From Paraburkholderia bryophila (lineage in GTDB: Bacteria > Pseudomonadota > Gammaproteobacteria > Burkholderiales > Burkholderiaceae): DNA of 64,000 nucleotides. The DNA lies in the NCBI RefSeq assembly GCF_013409255.1, contig NZ_JACCAS010000002.1:1612001-1676000 (forward strand), written 5' to 3'. How positions within the stretch are numbered: the stretch's first letter is position 1; each line of letters starts with the position of its first letter. Below are positions 9,034 through 16,883 of this stretch, piece after piece. The notes below the pieces were generated by a model. It had not been told where the DNA came from. It searched no databases and saw only the letters and a list, made by a program, of their open reading frames with translations. The translations under genes were made by a program, and so were the position numbers.

Positions 9034-10026
9034 ATGAAGCTGCGTAACACCGTGCTGGCGCTGGCCGCCACCGGTCTGATCTCTGGCTGCGCGACCGGTC
9101 CCGACCGCAAACCCGGCGACCCGTTCGAGCCGGTGAACCGGGTGGTGTTCAAATTCAACGACGGACTGGACACGTACGTCGCGCGGCCCGTCGCGCAGGG
9201 CTATCAGAAAGTGACGCCGCAGCCGTTGCGCACGGCCGTCAGCAATTTCTTCTCGAATCTGGGCGACCTGAGCAACGCCGCGAACGCGCTGCTGCAATTG
9301 AAGATCACGGACGCGACCGAAGACCTCGTGCGTTTCGCGTTCAACTCGACCTTCGGTTTGGGCGGCCTGCTGGATTGGGCGACGCCGGCCGGCCTGCCGA
9401 AGCATCATCAGGACTTCGGGCTGACGCTAGGACACTGGGGCGTGCCGTCAGGTCCGTATCTGGTTCTGCCGCTGTTCGGTCCGAGCACGGTGCGGGACAG
9501 CATGGGGCTGGTGGTCGACGTGAAGTTCAACCCGTTGAACTACATGGAGCCGGCACTGCGCAATCCGCTGTACATCCTGCAGTTCGTGAGCGTGCGTTCC
9601 GACTTGCTGGGCGCGACCGATTTGCTGCAGCAGGCGGCGCTGGATAAGTACTCGTTCGTGCGGGATGCGTATACGCAGCAGCGCAAGGCGCGTCTGCGCG
9701 GTACGGGCGACAATGCGGCGCCGTTGCCGAACTATGACGATCAGGGCGATTCCGGTGCCGCCGCTCCCGCGAAGGGTGCGGCGGGCGGCTTGCCGAATTA
9801 TGCGGATCCGGGCGATGCGGCCGAGGCGCCGAATGCGGCGTCTGGAGCGGCCACGGGTGCGCCTGCGGGCGTGCCGAACTACGCGGACCCGAGCGATGCG
9901 CCGGCTAGCGGCGTGGCGGGTGCTATGCCGGCTGCGCCGGCGGCGGCTTCGGGCGCGGTAGCGCCGACGCCACAACCCGCACCGGAAGTGGGTAGGCAGC
10001 CGGCGGCGGCGCCGAGCACGCAATAG
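9034..10026 (+). CDS. mlaA: MlaA/VacJ outer-membrane lipoprotein with repeated C-terminal tail
   Basis: 330 residues. The lipobox is LISGC (Cys about 19), followed by the MlaA core: DPFEPVNRVVFKFND, a pore-like helical body and GPSTVRDSMG near residue 150. MlaA removes phospholipids from the outer leaflet and passes them to MlaC. Beyond residue about 225 there is a long Ala/Pro/Gly-rich tail in which PNYADP-like units recur three times (near residues 231, 252 and 282). An AAAGGA ribosome site overlaps the end of hpnN. Pairing a MlaA with HpnN and the nearby MlaC-like HpnM makes a complete inner-to-outer membrane lipid route. Confidence 0.92.
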   Translation: MKLRNTVLALAATGLISGCATGPDRKPGDPFEPVNRVVFKFNDGLDTYVARPVAQGYQKVTPQPLRTAVSNFFSNLGDLSNAANALLQLKITDATEDLVRFAFNSTFGLGGLLDWATPAGLPKHHQDFGLTLGHWGVPSGPYLVLPLFGPSTVRDSMGLVVDVKFNPLNYMEPALRNPLYILQFVSVRSDLLGATDLLQQAALDKYSFVRDAYTQQRKARLRGTGDNAAPLPNYDDQGDSGAAAPAKGAAGGLPNYADPGDAAEAPNAASGAATGAPAGVPNYADPSDAPASGVAGAMPAAPAAASGAVAPTPQPAPEVGRQPAAAPSTQ

Positions 10027-10364
10027 GGAACAAGCGACGGTAGTAGTTCACTGCGGCGGATTGTAAAGCGGCTTCCTTAGCTTATAAGGGAGCCGCTTTT
10101 TATTATTTTTTTGAAATTCAAAGCAATCCCTCGCGCCGCACTGGTTATCTTTTCTTTCACTAAAATACCCAAATTGTTATCGGGATACCGTATTTGCATA
10201 ACGACATTATATTTGCCAGTTAAGATGAATGCTTTATCCGACATCATTTCAAGGCAAAAATGCCGAACAGCTACATGGCCGGATGGAATATTTATTGCGT
10301 GACCTAAAGGCAGCTACGTCGTCATCTCCAGATTGTTATATACCGCTGAGCGTCAGATATTAAT
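10027..10364. other. Intergenic, AT-rich left edge of the accessory island
   Basis: After the mlaA terminator the sequence drops sharply in GC content. I see no convincing gene here; short open frames lack codon bias. The composition change marks the left boundary of the accessory region. Confidence 0.5.
10064..10101 (+). terminator. Intrinsic terminator after hpnN-mlaA
   Basis: AAAGCGGCTTCCTTA pairs, with slight imperfection, with AAGGGAGCCGCTTT around a short loop, followed by TTTTATTATTTTTTT. It closes the hpnN-mlaA operon. Confidence 0.85.
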
Positions 10365-10541
10365 ATGGCTCGCAATAAGCTTATTACTATTATTCTCGGC
10401 AGCCTTTTACTGGTCATGCTTGCGCTGGTAATCGCGTTCAACGTACTTAATCTGCAAGAAGCTTATGGCGGTGGTCCTCCGCACTACAATGCTCTCAACT
10501 TAAGCCCTAAAGAGCTTGTAAACGAGGCATTGCCCCTGTAA
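10365..10541 (+). CDS. Small single-pass membrane ORF whose 3' end is supplied by the IS element
   Basis: A 58-codon frame: basic N-terminus (MARNKL), one strongly hydrophobic helix (residues about 7-26) and a Gly/Pro hinge (YGGGPPHY). From about position 10487 the reading frame runs into the left inverted repeat of the IS, so roughly the last 18 residues are IS-derived. I infer that an older small membrane-protein gene was truncated and given a new C-terminus by the insertion. No strong ribosome site. Family not recognised; it could also be a chance frame. Confidence 0.4.
   Translation: MARNKLITIILGSLLLVMLALVIAFNVLNLQEAYGGGPPHYNALNLSPKELVNEALPL
10487..10506 (+). repeat. IS left inverted repeat
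   Basis: CAATGCTCTCAACTTAAGCC, matched in reverse complement at 11839-11858. Confidence 0.85.
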
Positions 10542-10654
10542 ACTTCATCGCATAACTCATTGATAAATCAACGATATGAACTCAAATACCAGCGTCCTCA
10601 AGGCTTCTGGCTGAGTTCTCCGAATTCCTGCTTGATCCGGCGCTCGCCGATCGC

Positions 10655-11824
10655 GTGCGTCGTTCTCCCACCGCCTTTACCCGCAATCGCACCCTGACCT
10701 TGCCGCGCATGGCCGCGCTGATGATGTCGGGCATGTGTGCCAGCGTGCAGGCCGAACTCGACGCGCTGTTTGGCGCACTGGGCGAGCACGGCGCACGCAG
10801 TCGCGCCGTCAGTGCGCAGGCCTTCAGCAAGGCCCGCCGCGGGCTGTCCGCGGAGCTGTTCGAGTTGGCCCGCGAGCACCTGATTTCGCTAGCGCAACCC
10901 CATATCGATTCGATGCGCTGGAACGGCCTGAGACTGGTCGCCGCTGACGGTACCCGCCTGCGTGTGGGTACGCGTCGAGGCCATGAACTGCGCGCCGACC
11001 ACTACGCCTTTGCGCTGTTCCTGCCGGGAGCAGAACTGACCCTGCACGCCACACTTCATCCCGCCGACGGCGCCGAGCGGCAGATGCTGTTCGAAGCACT
11101 GGACGTGCTGCAGCCGCGCACCGATCTGCTGCTGCTCGATCGCGGCTACATCGGCAACACGATGGTGGCCGCACTCGCCCAGCGCGATATTGAATTCTGC
11201 ATGCGCGTCGACGCACGTAACTGGAAGTGCGTCACCGCCTTTGCCCGCAGCGGCGAGCTCGAGCGCGTGGTGATACTGGAGGCGCCCAGCGAGCAGGATG
11301 CCCGCGACTACGAACTGGCGCGTACGCCGAGCACCGTGCGCCTGATTCGTGACGTCACCCCGAGTGGTCGCGTGCGTGTGCTGATGACCTCGCTGCTCGA
11401 TGGCCAGCGTTACCCGGCTGCGTCATTCGGGGCGCTCTATCACCAGCGCTGGCGCGTCGAAGAAGCGTTCAAACGCCTGAAACACCGGCTACGACTGGAA
11501 GCCGTCACGGGCCTCGACTACCTGGCCTTGCAGCAGGACTTCGGCGCAAAAATCCTCGCTGACAACCTGTGCACATTGCTCAGCGATCTGGATACGTCGC
11601 GCGACGATGCCGGCGCGAGTCGTCCTAACCGGGTGTACGCACTGGGCGCACTCAAGCCCATCCTCGGCGCGTGCCTTCTGCGCATCCAGCGCTGTCTGGA
11701 CAGACTCGCCGGTGTGCTGGAAGTAATCCATCAGACCCGATGCCGGATCCAGCCCTCACGCTCCTATCCAAGGCCACCCAGAAAAGCCAAGCCCCACTTC
11801 CATCTCGCGTACAAACTCGCTTGA
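10655..11824 (+). CDS. IS4-family DDE transposase, probably frameshifted near its 5' end
   Basis: 389 residues from a GTG at 10655. Catalytic residues of an RNase H-like DDE transposase are visible: Asp in VAADGTRLR, Asp in LLLLDRGYIG, and the YREK box in YHQRWRVEEAFKRLKHRL. Open reading upstream of the GTG encodes LAEFSEFLLDPALADRV, which looks like genuine transposase sequence without a start codon; an ATG at 10576 begins MNSNTSVLKA in another frame and stops at once. Removing one T near 10609 would join them. So the element either uses the GTG, uses frameshifting, or carries a damaged transposase. Confidence 0.85.
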   Translation: MRRSPTAFTRNRTLTLPRMAALMMSGMCASVQAELDALFGALGEHGARSRAVSAQAFSKARRGLSAELFELAREHLISLAQPHIDSMRWNGLRLVAADGTRLRVGTRRGHELRADHYAFALFLPGAELTLHATLHPADGAERQMLFEALDVLQPRTDLLLLDRGYIGNTMVAALAQRDIEFCMRVDARNWKCVTAFARSGELERVVILEAPSEQDARDYELARTPSTVRLIRDVTPSGRVRVLMTSLLDGQRYPAASFGALYHQRWRVEEAFKRLKHRLRLEAVTGLDYLALQQDFGAKILADNLCTLLSDLDTSRDDAGASRPNRVYALGALKPILGACLLRIQRCLDRLAGVLEVIHQTRCRIQPSRSYPRPPRKAKPHFHLAYKLA

Positions 11825-11838
11825 TGCAGCGGGGCTTA

Positions 11839-11858
11839 GGCTTAAGTTGAGAGCATTG
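11839..11858 (-). repeat. IS right inverted repeat
   Basis: Reverse complement of the repeat at 10487-10506; it lies 15 bp after the transposase stop. Confidence 0.85.
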
Positions 11859-11996
11859 GGGCGGGCGGGAGATGTTGCTGTATGGACAAATCAGTCATGA
11901 TGCACTCCGGTATTAACCATTTGATCAATGTCAAAACGGAGCGTTATACTGTTGCAATCAACTCCGGTTTGAAGGCCTGTCACCAACGAACCATTT

Positions 11997-12025
11997 AAAG
12001 CCTCGTTTGCAGCGAGGCTTTTTTC
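11997..12025. terminator. Intrinsic terminator
   Basis: AAGCCTCG pairs with CGAGGCTT around a TTTGCAG loop, followed by TTTTTTC on the plus strand. It lies just downstream of the minus-strand ribbon-helix-helix gene and may act on both strands, with a weaker U-tract on the minus side. Confidence 0.75.
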
Positions 12026-12029
12026 TTGC

Positions 12030-12215
12030 TCAACCCACTTCCTCTGTAACCTTCTGTTTATCCAAAAAAGCATTTAGCGCGATACGCATTACGGTACTCA
12101 GGGCCGCGCCGGTTCGCTCTGCGTGAGCTTCCACCCGCGCTTTCAATTCACGCGGCAATACCACCGTCGTTCTAACCTTGTCGGGATTAAGGTTGTCCAT
12201 TTCGAGTGACTCCAT
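12030..12215 (-). CDS. Ribbon-helix-helix (CopG/Arc-type) DNA-binding protein
   Basis: 61 residues. The pattern VRTTVVLPRELKARVEAHAERTGAAL followed by STVMRIALNAFLDKQ is the beta-strand plus two helices of the MetJ/Arc fold; the strand residues RTTVVL would insert in the DNA major groove as a dimer. No toxin partner sits next to it, so it may be a solo regulator or an orphan antitoxin. Alternative start at Met6 (12200). AT-rich surroundings indicate transferred DNA. Confidence 0.75.
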   Translation of the reverse strand: MESLEMDNLNPDKVRTTVVLPRELKARVEAHAERTGAALSTVMRIALNAFLDKQKVTEEVG

Positions 12216-12543
12216 TCATTCGCTGAGAAGGAGTCTCCAGAGTACATAACGTTAATTGTTTCACCTAATGGTGCAAAGCTGGTATCAGGACTGTAGAAAA
12301 ACGTCTTTCTAACGATTAACAGTCCAATTCGGTCCAAAAAAGACCATTCGGGGTGGGTGAAGGATTTAACACTTGCAGAACGAATGTGTAAAAAAATGTT
12401 ACCGCCGCAAGCGCTAGACTTAGGCGTATCAGTACTTTGCGCATTCACCGTGCATTAAGCGCATCCGGCTATCAGGAATGGGGTTTAACTCCCGCGAATG
12501 CTTTGATACATTCCTCGTATTATTTGTTTTGCGGGAAATCGTC
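12216..12543. other. Intergenic region, no gene seen
   Basis: AT-rich spacer between the divergent ribbon-helix-helix gene and the glucosaminidase gene. It must contain both promoters, but I cannot place them with confidence. Confidence 0.4.
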
Positions 12544-13047
12544 ATGCCTCAACACCACGCCCATAAGGCCCACGCGGCGTCATCGTCACCGTCTTATGTG
12601 ACGACGTTTATCGCGGACCACCTCGCCAAGGCACAGGCGATCCAGCGCCAATACGGCATTCCGGCAGGCATCGTTATCGCGCAATCGGCGTTGGAAACGA
12701 ACTGGGGACGCCGCGTGGTCGCAAATGCCTACTTCGGCGTGAAGGGACATGCACCGGACGGCAGCTCAGCGACATTCGGCACGCATGAAATCGTTGGCGG
12801 TGCATCCGTGGCGATACAGGGGACTTTCCGCGCTTACTCGGGATTTGATGACGCCGCAGAAGACTATGCGCGGACGGTCAGCAGCGACCCGAAATACAGA
12901 GTCTGCTATACGCAACCGAGTGCCAGTAAGTGCGCCGTAGCCTTACAGCACAATGGCTATGCGACCGACAAACATTACGCGGCGAAACTAAACGTGATCA
13001 TCCGCGCGCACAAGCTCGACCAATACGACGCGAAGGCCACGCAATGA
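12544..13047 (+). CDS. Glucosaminidase-domain (GH73/FlgJ-like) peptidoglycan hydrolase
   Basis: 167 residues, essentially one glucosaminidase domain. Residues 36-70 contain QYGIPAGIVIAQSALETNWG (probable catalytic Glu51) and NAYFGVKGH, the typical GH73 signature; FRAYSGFDDAAEDYARTV and YATDKHYAAKL complete the fold. There is no signal peptide, so export would need another route such as a secretion system, phage lysis or fusion to a carrier. Start at ATG 12544, eight bases after a GGGAA; the His/Ala/Ser-rich first 17 residues are linker-like. The stop overlaps the next start (ATGA), a tight coupling to an exported partner. Confidence 0.85.
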   Translation: MPQHHAHKAHAASSSPSYVTTFIADHLAKAQAIQRQYGIPAGIVIAQSALETNWGRRVVANAYFGVKGHAPDGSSATFGTHEIVGGASVAIQGTFRAYSGFDDAAEDYARTVSSDPKYRVCYTQPSASKCAVALQHNGYATDKHYAAKLNVIIRAHKLDQYDAKATQ

Positions 13048-13400
13048 CCCGGTGGACGGTTGCAGTCGCGCTGCTGGTTGCCTGTGTGTCGGCTTACGCA
13101 AAGCCGCTGGCCGTGCCAGACGATAACGCCGCAGCGCTATGGGCATCCAAGGTGGTGACCAAATACCGGCTGTCCACGGACAAGATCGAATGCCTGTTCT
13201 TCGACACGTTCGACAAAGGCGCGAGCTACGAGGTGCGCGTCCGTGAGAACCACTCCCCGGAATGCGGTGGTGCTGCCAACACCTCACCGACGCTTTTCTT
13301 CGTGCGGATTCGAAAGAGCGACGGCCACGCCGTCACGAACGCTTACGATGGTGAGCACTTTGTGCCGTTGCGTCGAGTACGAAATGCACCCCGCCCGTAA
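13044..13400 (+). CDS. Exported protein coupled to the glucosaminidase; possible immunity protein or inhibitor
   Basis: 118 residues with a Sec signal peptide (residues 1-19, cleavage after AYA). The mature domain of about 100 residues contains IECLFFDTFDKGASYEVRVR and PECGGAANTSPTLFFVRIRK, with two cysteines able to form a disulphide. I have seen this general pattern (small periplasmic domain ending in a DGH/AVTNA-type segment) in small Burkholderia envelope proteins but cannot name a family. Overlap of 4 bp with an unexported muramidase-type gene suggests it protects the producer's own wall. It could alternatively be an accessory envelope protein. Confidence 0.7.
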   Translation: MTRWTVAVALLVACVSAYAKPLAVPDDNAAALWASKVVTKYRLSTDKIECLFFDTFDKGASYEVRVRENHSPECGGAANTSPTLFFVRIRKSDGHAVTNAYDGEHFVPLRRVRNAPRP

Positions 13401-13429
13401 GCGGGGATTGGGTCGCTAGTACGAGGTCG

Positions 13430-13981
13430 TTAAGTACTCTGAAAGAGCTGCAAGAACTCTTCTGCGGTCATGCTATGCCAGTCTGTCTTAAGCCAGGTCT
13501 CGGCAAACTTGTGTGCGGCCTCAAGCGCGTCGTGCAGATCGACTGTATCGGGAGCGGCATATTTGCAGTAGAAGACCTTTTGACCAACGCCAGCCACGGC
13601 AGGAGCGCCAGAGGCGAGCAATTTACCTTGGAACGCTTCGGTTAGACCGAGCAACTCCGCTATCAACTCGACGTTCGCGGCACTGAGGAACGGGCCATCG
13701 ATCACCAAATAGCAATGCGTCTCCGCCGTTTCGTAGTAGTCGATCCATACCGCGAGGCGAAGCTCGCCGTCACTCGATCGCACCGGAAAGAAAAACGCAC
13801 CCTTCAACTTATCGCCACTCGTGAAATTGCTCCAGATGTTCGAAAAACCGTGCAGATTTTGCTTCGCAATGTCTGAATTTGTAAACCTGCCAGTGATCGC
13901 CTTTTCGTCAAAAAATCCCATGTTCGCCTCGTTAGTTCGCACAAAATCGTAATTGCCAGGGTAGCGCCAACACATCTTCAC
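13430..13981 (-). CDS. Hypothetical protein of the HEPN-containing island cassette
   Basis: 183 residues, family not recognised, soluble, aromatic-rich (NIWSNFTSGDKLKGAFFFPV, RLAVWIDYYETAETHCYLVI). It begins with GTG at 13981, which overlaps the stop of the upstream gene (GTGA), so the two are translationally coupled; an ATG two codons further in is a possible alternative start. Codon use is less GC-biased than the flanking core genes, in keeping with transfer. Confidence 0.7.
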   Translation of the reverse strand: MKMCWRYPGNYDFVRTNEANMGFFDEKAITGRFTNSDIAKQNLHGFSNIWSNFTSGDKLKGAFFFPVRSSDGELRLAVWIDYYETAETHCYLVIDGPFLSAANVELIAELLGLTEAFQGKLLASGAPAVAGVGQKVFYCKYAAPDTVDLHDALEAAHKFAETWLKTDWHSMTAEEFLQLFQST

Positions 13982-14736
13982 TCGATACCTGTCTTCGATT
14001 TCACGGCGTCAAATTCATCAGCAATGTTATTTAACAAACGCGCTGCGACGGCTTGCCCGACAATCTGGTTGAAAGCGACACACGCGCCTAGGAGTGCCAT
14101 GCAGCCCCAGTTCACTGTCCGAGCCACTTCTTCTGCAGGTGGTATGGGGCTCACGTCAATGCCTCTTTCACCAGTACTCTGATCGTGAGCGACATAACGC
14201 TTAAGCGAGGTCAGCGACGGGTGAGCCGAATCTGCCGACAATTGACTGTAAATCAAATAACCCGCTTTAATTACGCTGGCCTGCGCAACCTCTTTCGGAT
14301 TAAGAATTTTCGCTTTCGGCCATTGCTCGGAGATATTCTGCGCGACGCCACGCAGCCTGTTTTCTGTGGCATCTGTGGACGATAGTTGCTTATCAAGAAT
14401 GAACGTCAGGCGCTTGTGCATACTCTTCGCATCGTCAGCACCCATCTCTTTGACAAACTTATCGCCTTCTTTTAACAGGTTACCCAGCCAGAAAAGGTTT
14501 TCGAAGCAACAGCGGACAAGTGTGCGGCTTTCGACGACCAACCCTTCGCGTGCCAGGACCATCGCGCCTTTGAAATTGGAAGTCGTTCTGACAAGCAGCG
14601 TCGCCGCCAGTACTTTAGGGTCCGCAGCCCCTTGCGGACTGATGGGGATTGACGAGCCTGCAAGGACAGATTGCGCGAAGTCATAAAGTTTGTCGGCATA
14701 CTTAAGCCAAGCTGCGTCCTTGTTGATCTGACTCAT
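13978..14736 (-). CDS. DUF5677-like protein
   Basis: 252 residues, predominantly alpha-helical. The block MVLAREGLVVESRTLVRCCFENLFWLGNLLKEGDKF (residues about 60-95, given here in outline) and YSQLSADSAHPSL (about 165-178) resemble DUF5677, a family common in mobile islands with no settled function. A hydrophobic C-terminal stretch (WGCMALLGACVAFNQIVG) is more likely a buried helix than a membrane span. It lies upstream of and overlaps the 183-residue gene, and is 84 bp downstream of the HEPN-like gene on the same strand. Confidence 0.7.
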   Translation of the reverse strand: MSQINKDAAWLKYADKLYDFAQSVLAGSSIPISPQGAADPKVLAATLLVRTTSNFKGAMVLAREGLVVESRTLVRCCFENLFWLGNLLKEGDKFVKEMGADDAKSMHKRLTFILDKQLSSTDATENRLRGVAQNISEQWPKAKILNPKEVAQASVIKAGYLIYSQLSADSAHPSLTSLKRYVAHDQSTGERGIDVSPIPPAEEVARTVNWGCMALLGACVAFNQIVGQAVAARLLNNIADEFDAVKSKTGIE

Positions 14737-14820
14737 AAAGCCTCTCTTTTCTGGGTTTCGGCAGCAATTTTCGGCGCTTGGCTTCCCGGCAAAACGATTT
14801 GCTATACGCGCTTAGAACAA

Positions 14821-16239
14821 TCAGGTGCTCACCGGTGAACCCTCATCAGCATCCGGAGGTGTCCAATAGTTCGGATGTCCCTCCGTTCTCTCACCTCGCG
14901 CCGCCGCCCAAAAATATTTGGAATGATGTCGGTAAACATCTGCTGCTTCCGCGAGGTCAAAGTACCGACCCAAAACCGAACTCAGGAGCAATTGAACGAT
15001 CTCTAAGTTATCTTGATAAAACGTTTCGATTTCATTGTCACTAGCGTCGGCCCCTGTCGCGTTGGTTGGCGTGGTTTGTTTATGCGCGAGATATTCGTTT
15101 CGAAGCGTCCGTAGTTTTTCGAGTACGCCTCGATGCTTGCCGCCCGGCGCGTATTTACTGATTAGCTCAACCGCCTTTTTTGACTTTGCATCCAACGTCT
15201 CCCGCATCCTGTCAACAACGAATCCTGATGACAGCCCGGTGCCCTCGGCCCGGCTAACGACTAACGCCGTAAAAACCTGCTGATCGCTAAGCGTTTTGGC
15301 GATCGACTCCATTCCAATAGCCCTGCCTTTGCGGTCATTGTCCCAAAGTCTCATCAGGGCTAGCAGCATCTCACGTCGAAGCGCCGAGCGGACAACAAAA
15401 AATGCGTGCGCGGCGTAGGAAAGTCCCATGCGCTTATGCAAATCTTCGTCGTATGCCATTGGCTTCCAGACTTCGTGGAAAGTGACGGCCATTACCGCCT
15501 CCGGCTCTGCCGCTTCAACCTTTTCTTTCAGAAGACCTAACTTAGCTTTGACTTGAATCTTTCGGATTTCTGCGTGTAGTTCAGGCCGCGATGCGATCTC
15601 GATATCCAGCCACTCCGCGAGTTTCTCAACTTGCTGGTTCGCAATCTCCAAGCCTTCGGATGACACATGTACGGTTGGGTCCATCCACCAGCTCTGCGCC
15701 CCGTCACGATCACGCATAAGAGCCTTCTCCGCTTCATCAGCGAAAAATAGCTTGGGATGCTTCTCCCTGTCACTCTCGGAGTGGGTCGCGCGCATCGACG
15801 TAATACTTCCCGAGTGCTGGTCGGCGTTGCGCGCAAGCACAATCTGTTCGAGGATCGCAAAATCGGCTGGGCAAGTGTCCCACTTCAGCGCTAGCGTATC
15901 CCCGAAACTGACCCGATAGCCATTTACGAAACCTTGCCTAAACGCCTTCGCGTGAGTTTCGACGCACGACAAACCAAGCTGGTGTTCCCAAGTCTTGAAG
16001 TAAAGTTTCAGCGATTCTGACAGCATCGATACGCAATTTCGTCCCAGTACCCCTAACGACGCAGTTGCCGCATTCCATTCGTCCATATACGCGGGCTCGC
16101 TGTGCTCGCTGTACGGAGGAACAAATGGGTCTTCCTCTGCTTCTATCTTTCGGATAATTTCGCGAAACGGCATGCTGCCGGTTTCGTAGAATTTCCGGAT
16201 AAATTCGACGCGATTGTTTAGGAAAAACAGCACGTTCAT
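14821..16239 (-). CDS. Large alpha-helical protein with two HEPN-like R-N-x(3,4)-H motifs
   Basis: 472 residues, no signal peptide or membrane span. Two motifs fit the HEPN RNase pattern (Arg, polar residue, 4-6 spacing to His): LARNADQHSG with Arg137/His142 and LRTLRNEYLAHKQ with Arg380/His386. The second half resembles AbiU2-like HEPN proteins in style (a helix followed by RNEYLAH). HEPN domains are metal-independent RNases found in toxin-antitoxin, abortive-infection and other antiviral systems. I infer a defence role from motif plus island context; this is not proven. It is followed on the same strand by the DUF5677-like and 183-residue genes, which may form a cassette. Confidence 0.65.
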   Translation of the reverse strand: MNVLFFLNNRVEFIRKFYETGSMPFREIIRKIEAEEDPFVPPYSEHSEPAYMDEWNAATASLGVLGRNCVSMLSESLKLYFKTWEHQLGLSCVETHAKAFRQGFVNGYRVSFGDTLALKWDTCPADFAILEQIVLARNADQHSGSITSMRATHSESDREKHPKLFFADEAEKALMRDRDGAQSWWMDPTVHVSSEGLEIANQQVEKLAEWLDIEIASRPELHAEIRKIQVKAKLGLLKEKVEAAEPEAVMAVTFHEVWKPMAYDEDLHKRMGLSYAAHAFFVVRSALRREMLLALMRLWDNDRKGRAIGMESIAKTLSDQQVFTALVVSRAEGTGLSSGFVVDRMRETLDAKSKKAVELISKYAPGGKHRGVLEKLRTLRNEYLAHKQTTPTNATGADASDNEIETFYQDNLEIVQLLLSSVLGRYFDLAEAADVYRHHSKYFWAAARGERTEGHPNYWTPPDADEGSPVST

Positions 16240-16504
16240 GCAACCCCCGTTGTATGCAGGCCATCATATCAACAGACTTAGAGTTCGCGGTTTCTATGGT
16301 CTGCGGTGGCTGCGAATAAGCATCGCACGGGTTGTTGATGGAGCGGCGCAGACATGCTGGTGCGGTAGCCGAAAGCCAGAAGAAATCTCGGCAGTTACCC
16401 CAACCCGCGAGAATCTCTTCGGAGTTTCCGTGACCTCTCCCTAGAGTCGGTTCAGGCAACGCAGCAAGCCACCTCTGAACCAAACCTCAATGGAGTGAGA
16501 TCAC

Positions 16505-16834
16505 ATGACCAAGACCGCTAACAGCGCAGCCGCCCTCGTAACCGTGACGCACCCGGCAATCACATTGCGCAATCAACGCGAAGGCGAATTCGTTTTCCCG
16601 ACCGCCCCCGAAGCAGTTGCCCTCGTCGCTCGGATTAGCCGAGAACGGTTTAGCGAAGACGAAGAGTTGATTTCGTTCATCCAAGCCAGCGGCTGGGCCG
16701 ACTTGCGCACGCAGAAAATTTTGGATTCCATCCGCGCCAAGGGCTTCGCGTGTGGCATGAGCCGCCTGAACAAATTGCTGGGCCGCGATGCCAAAGGCAA
16801 CGCCCTGCCCGCCGCAGAACCGGCCAAGGCATGA
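16505..16834 (+). CDS. Hypothetical island protein
   Basis: 109 residues, family not recognised. Mixed alpha/beta N-terminus (TLRNQREGEFVFPTAPEAVALVARI), helical middle with QASGWADLRTQKILDSIRAKGF, basic and Ala-rich end. A GGAG ribosome site lies upstream and a hairpin terminator downstream, so it appears to be a real single-gene unit. Confidence 0.6.
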   Translation: MTKTANSAAALVTVTHPAITLRNQREGEFVFPTAPEAVALVARISRERFSEDEELISFIQASGWADLRTQKILDSIRAKGFACGMSRLNKLLGRDAKGNALPAAEPAKA

Positions 16835-16855
16835 TTGCAATCAATTGCACAAAAC

Positions 16856-16883
16856 AAAGGGGCCAATTATGGCCCCAATTTTA
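16856..16883 (+). terminator. Intrinsic terminator
   Basis: GGGGCCA pairs with TGGCCCC around a short AT loop, followed by AATTTTATT. It sits 25 bp after the 109-residue gene. Confidence 0.7.

Larger units (their letters stand above)
10487..11858 (+). mobile_element. IS4-family insertion sequence
   Basis: A 1.37-kb element bounded by near-perfect 20-bp inverted repeats CAATGCTCTCAACTTAAGCC and containing one DDE transposase. I could not find a convincing target-site duplication immediately outside the repeats, so flanking DNA may have rearranged after insertion. The element interrupts the small membrane ORF at its left end. Confidence 0.85.

Noticed and set aside
10111..10302. 63-codon plus-strand frame after mlaA
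   Set aside because: No ribosome site, no codon bias and no recognisable motif; it starts inside the terminator tail.
11891..12073. 60-codon minus-strand frame overlapping the ribbon-helix-helix gene end
   Set aside because: It runs through a terminator and has no motif; the ribbon-helix-helix gene explains the overlap.
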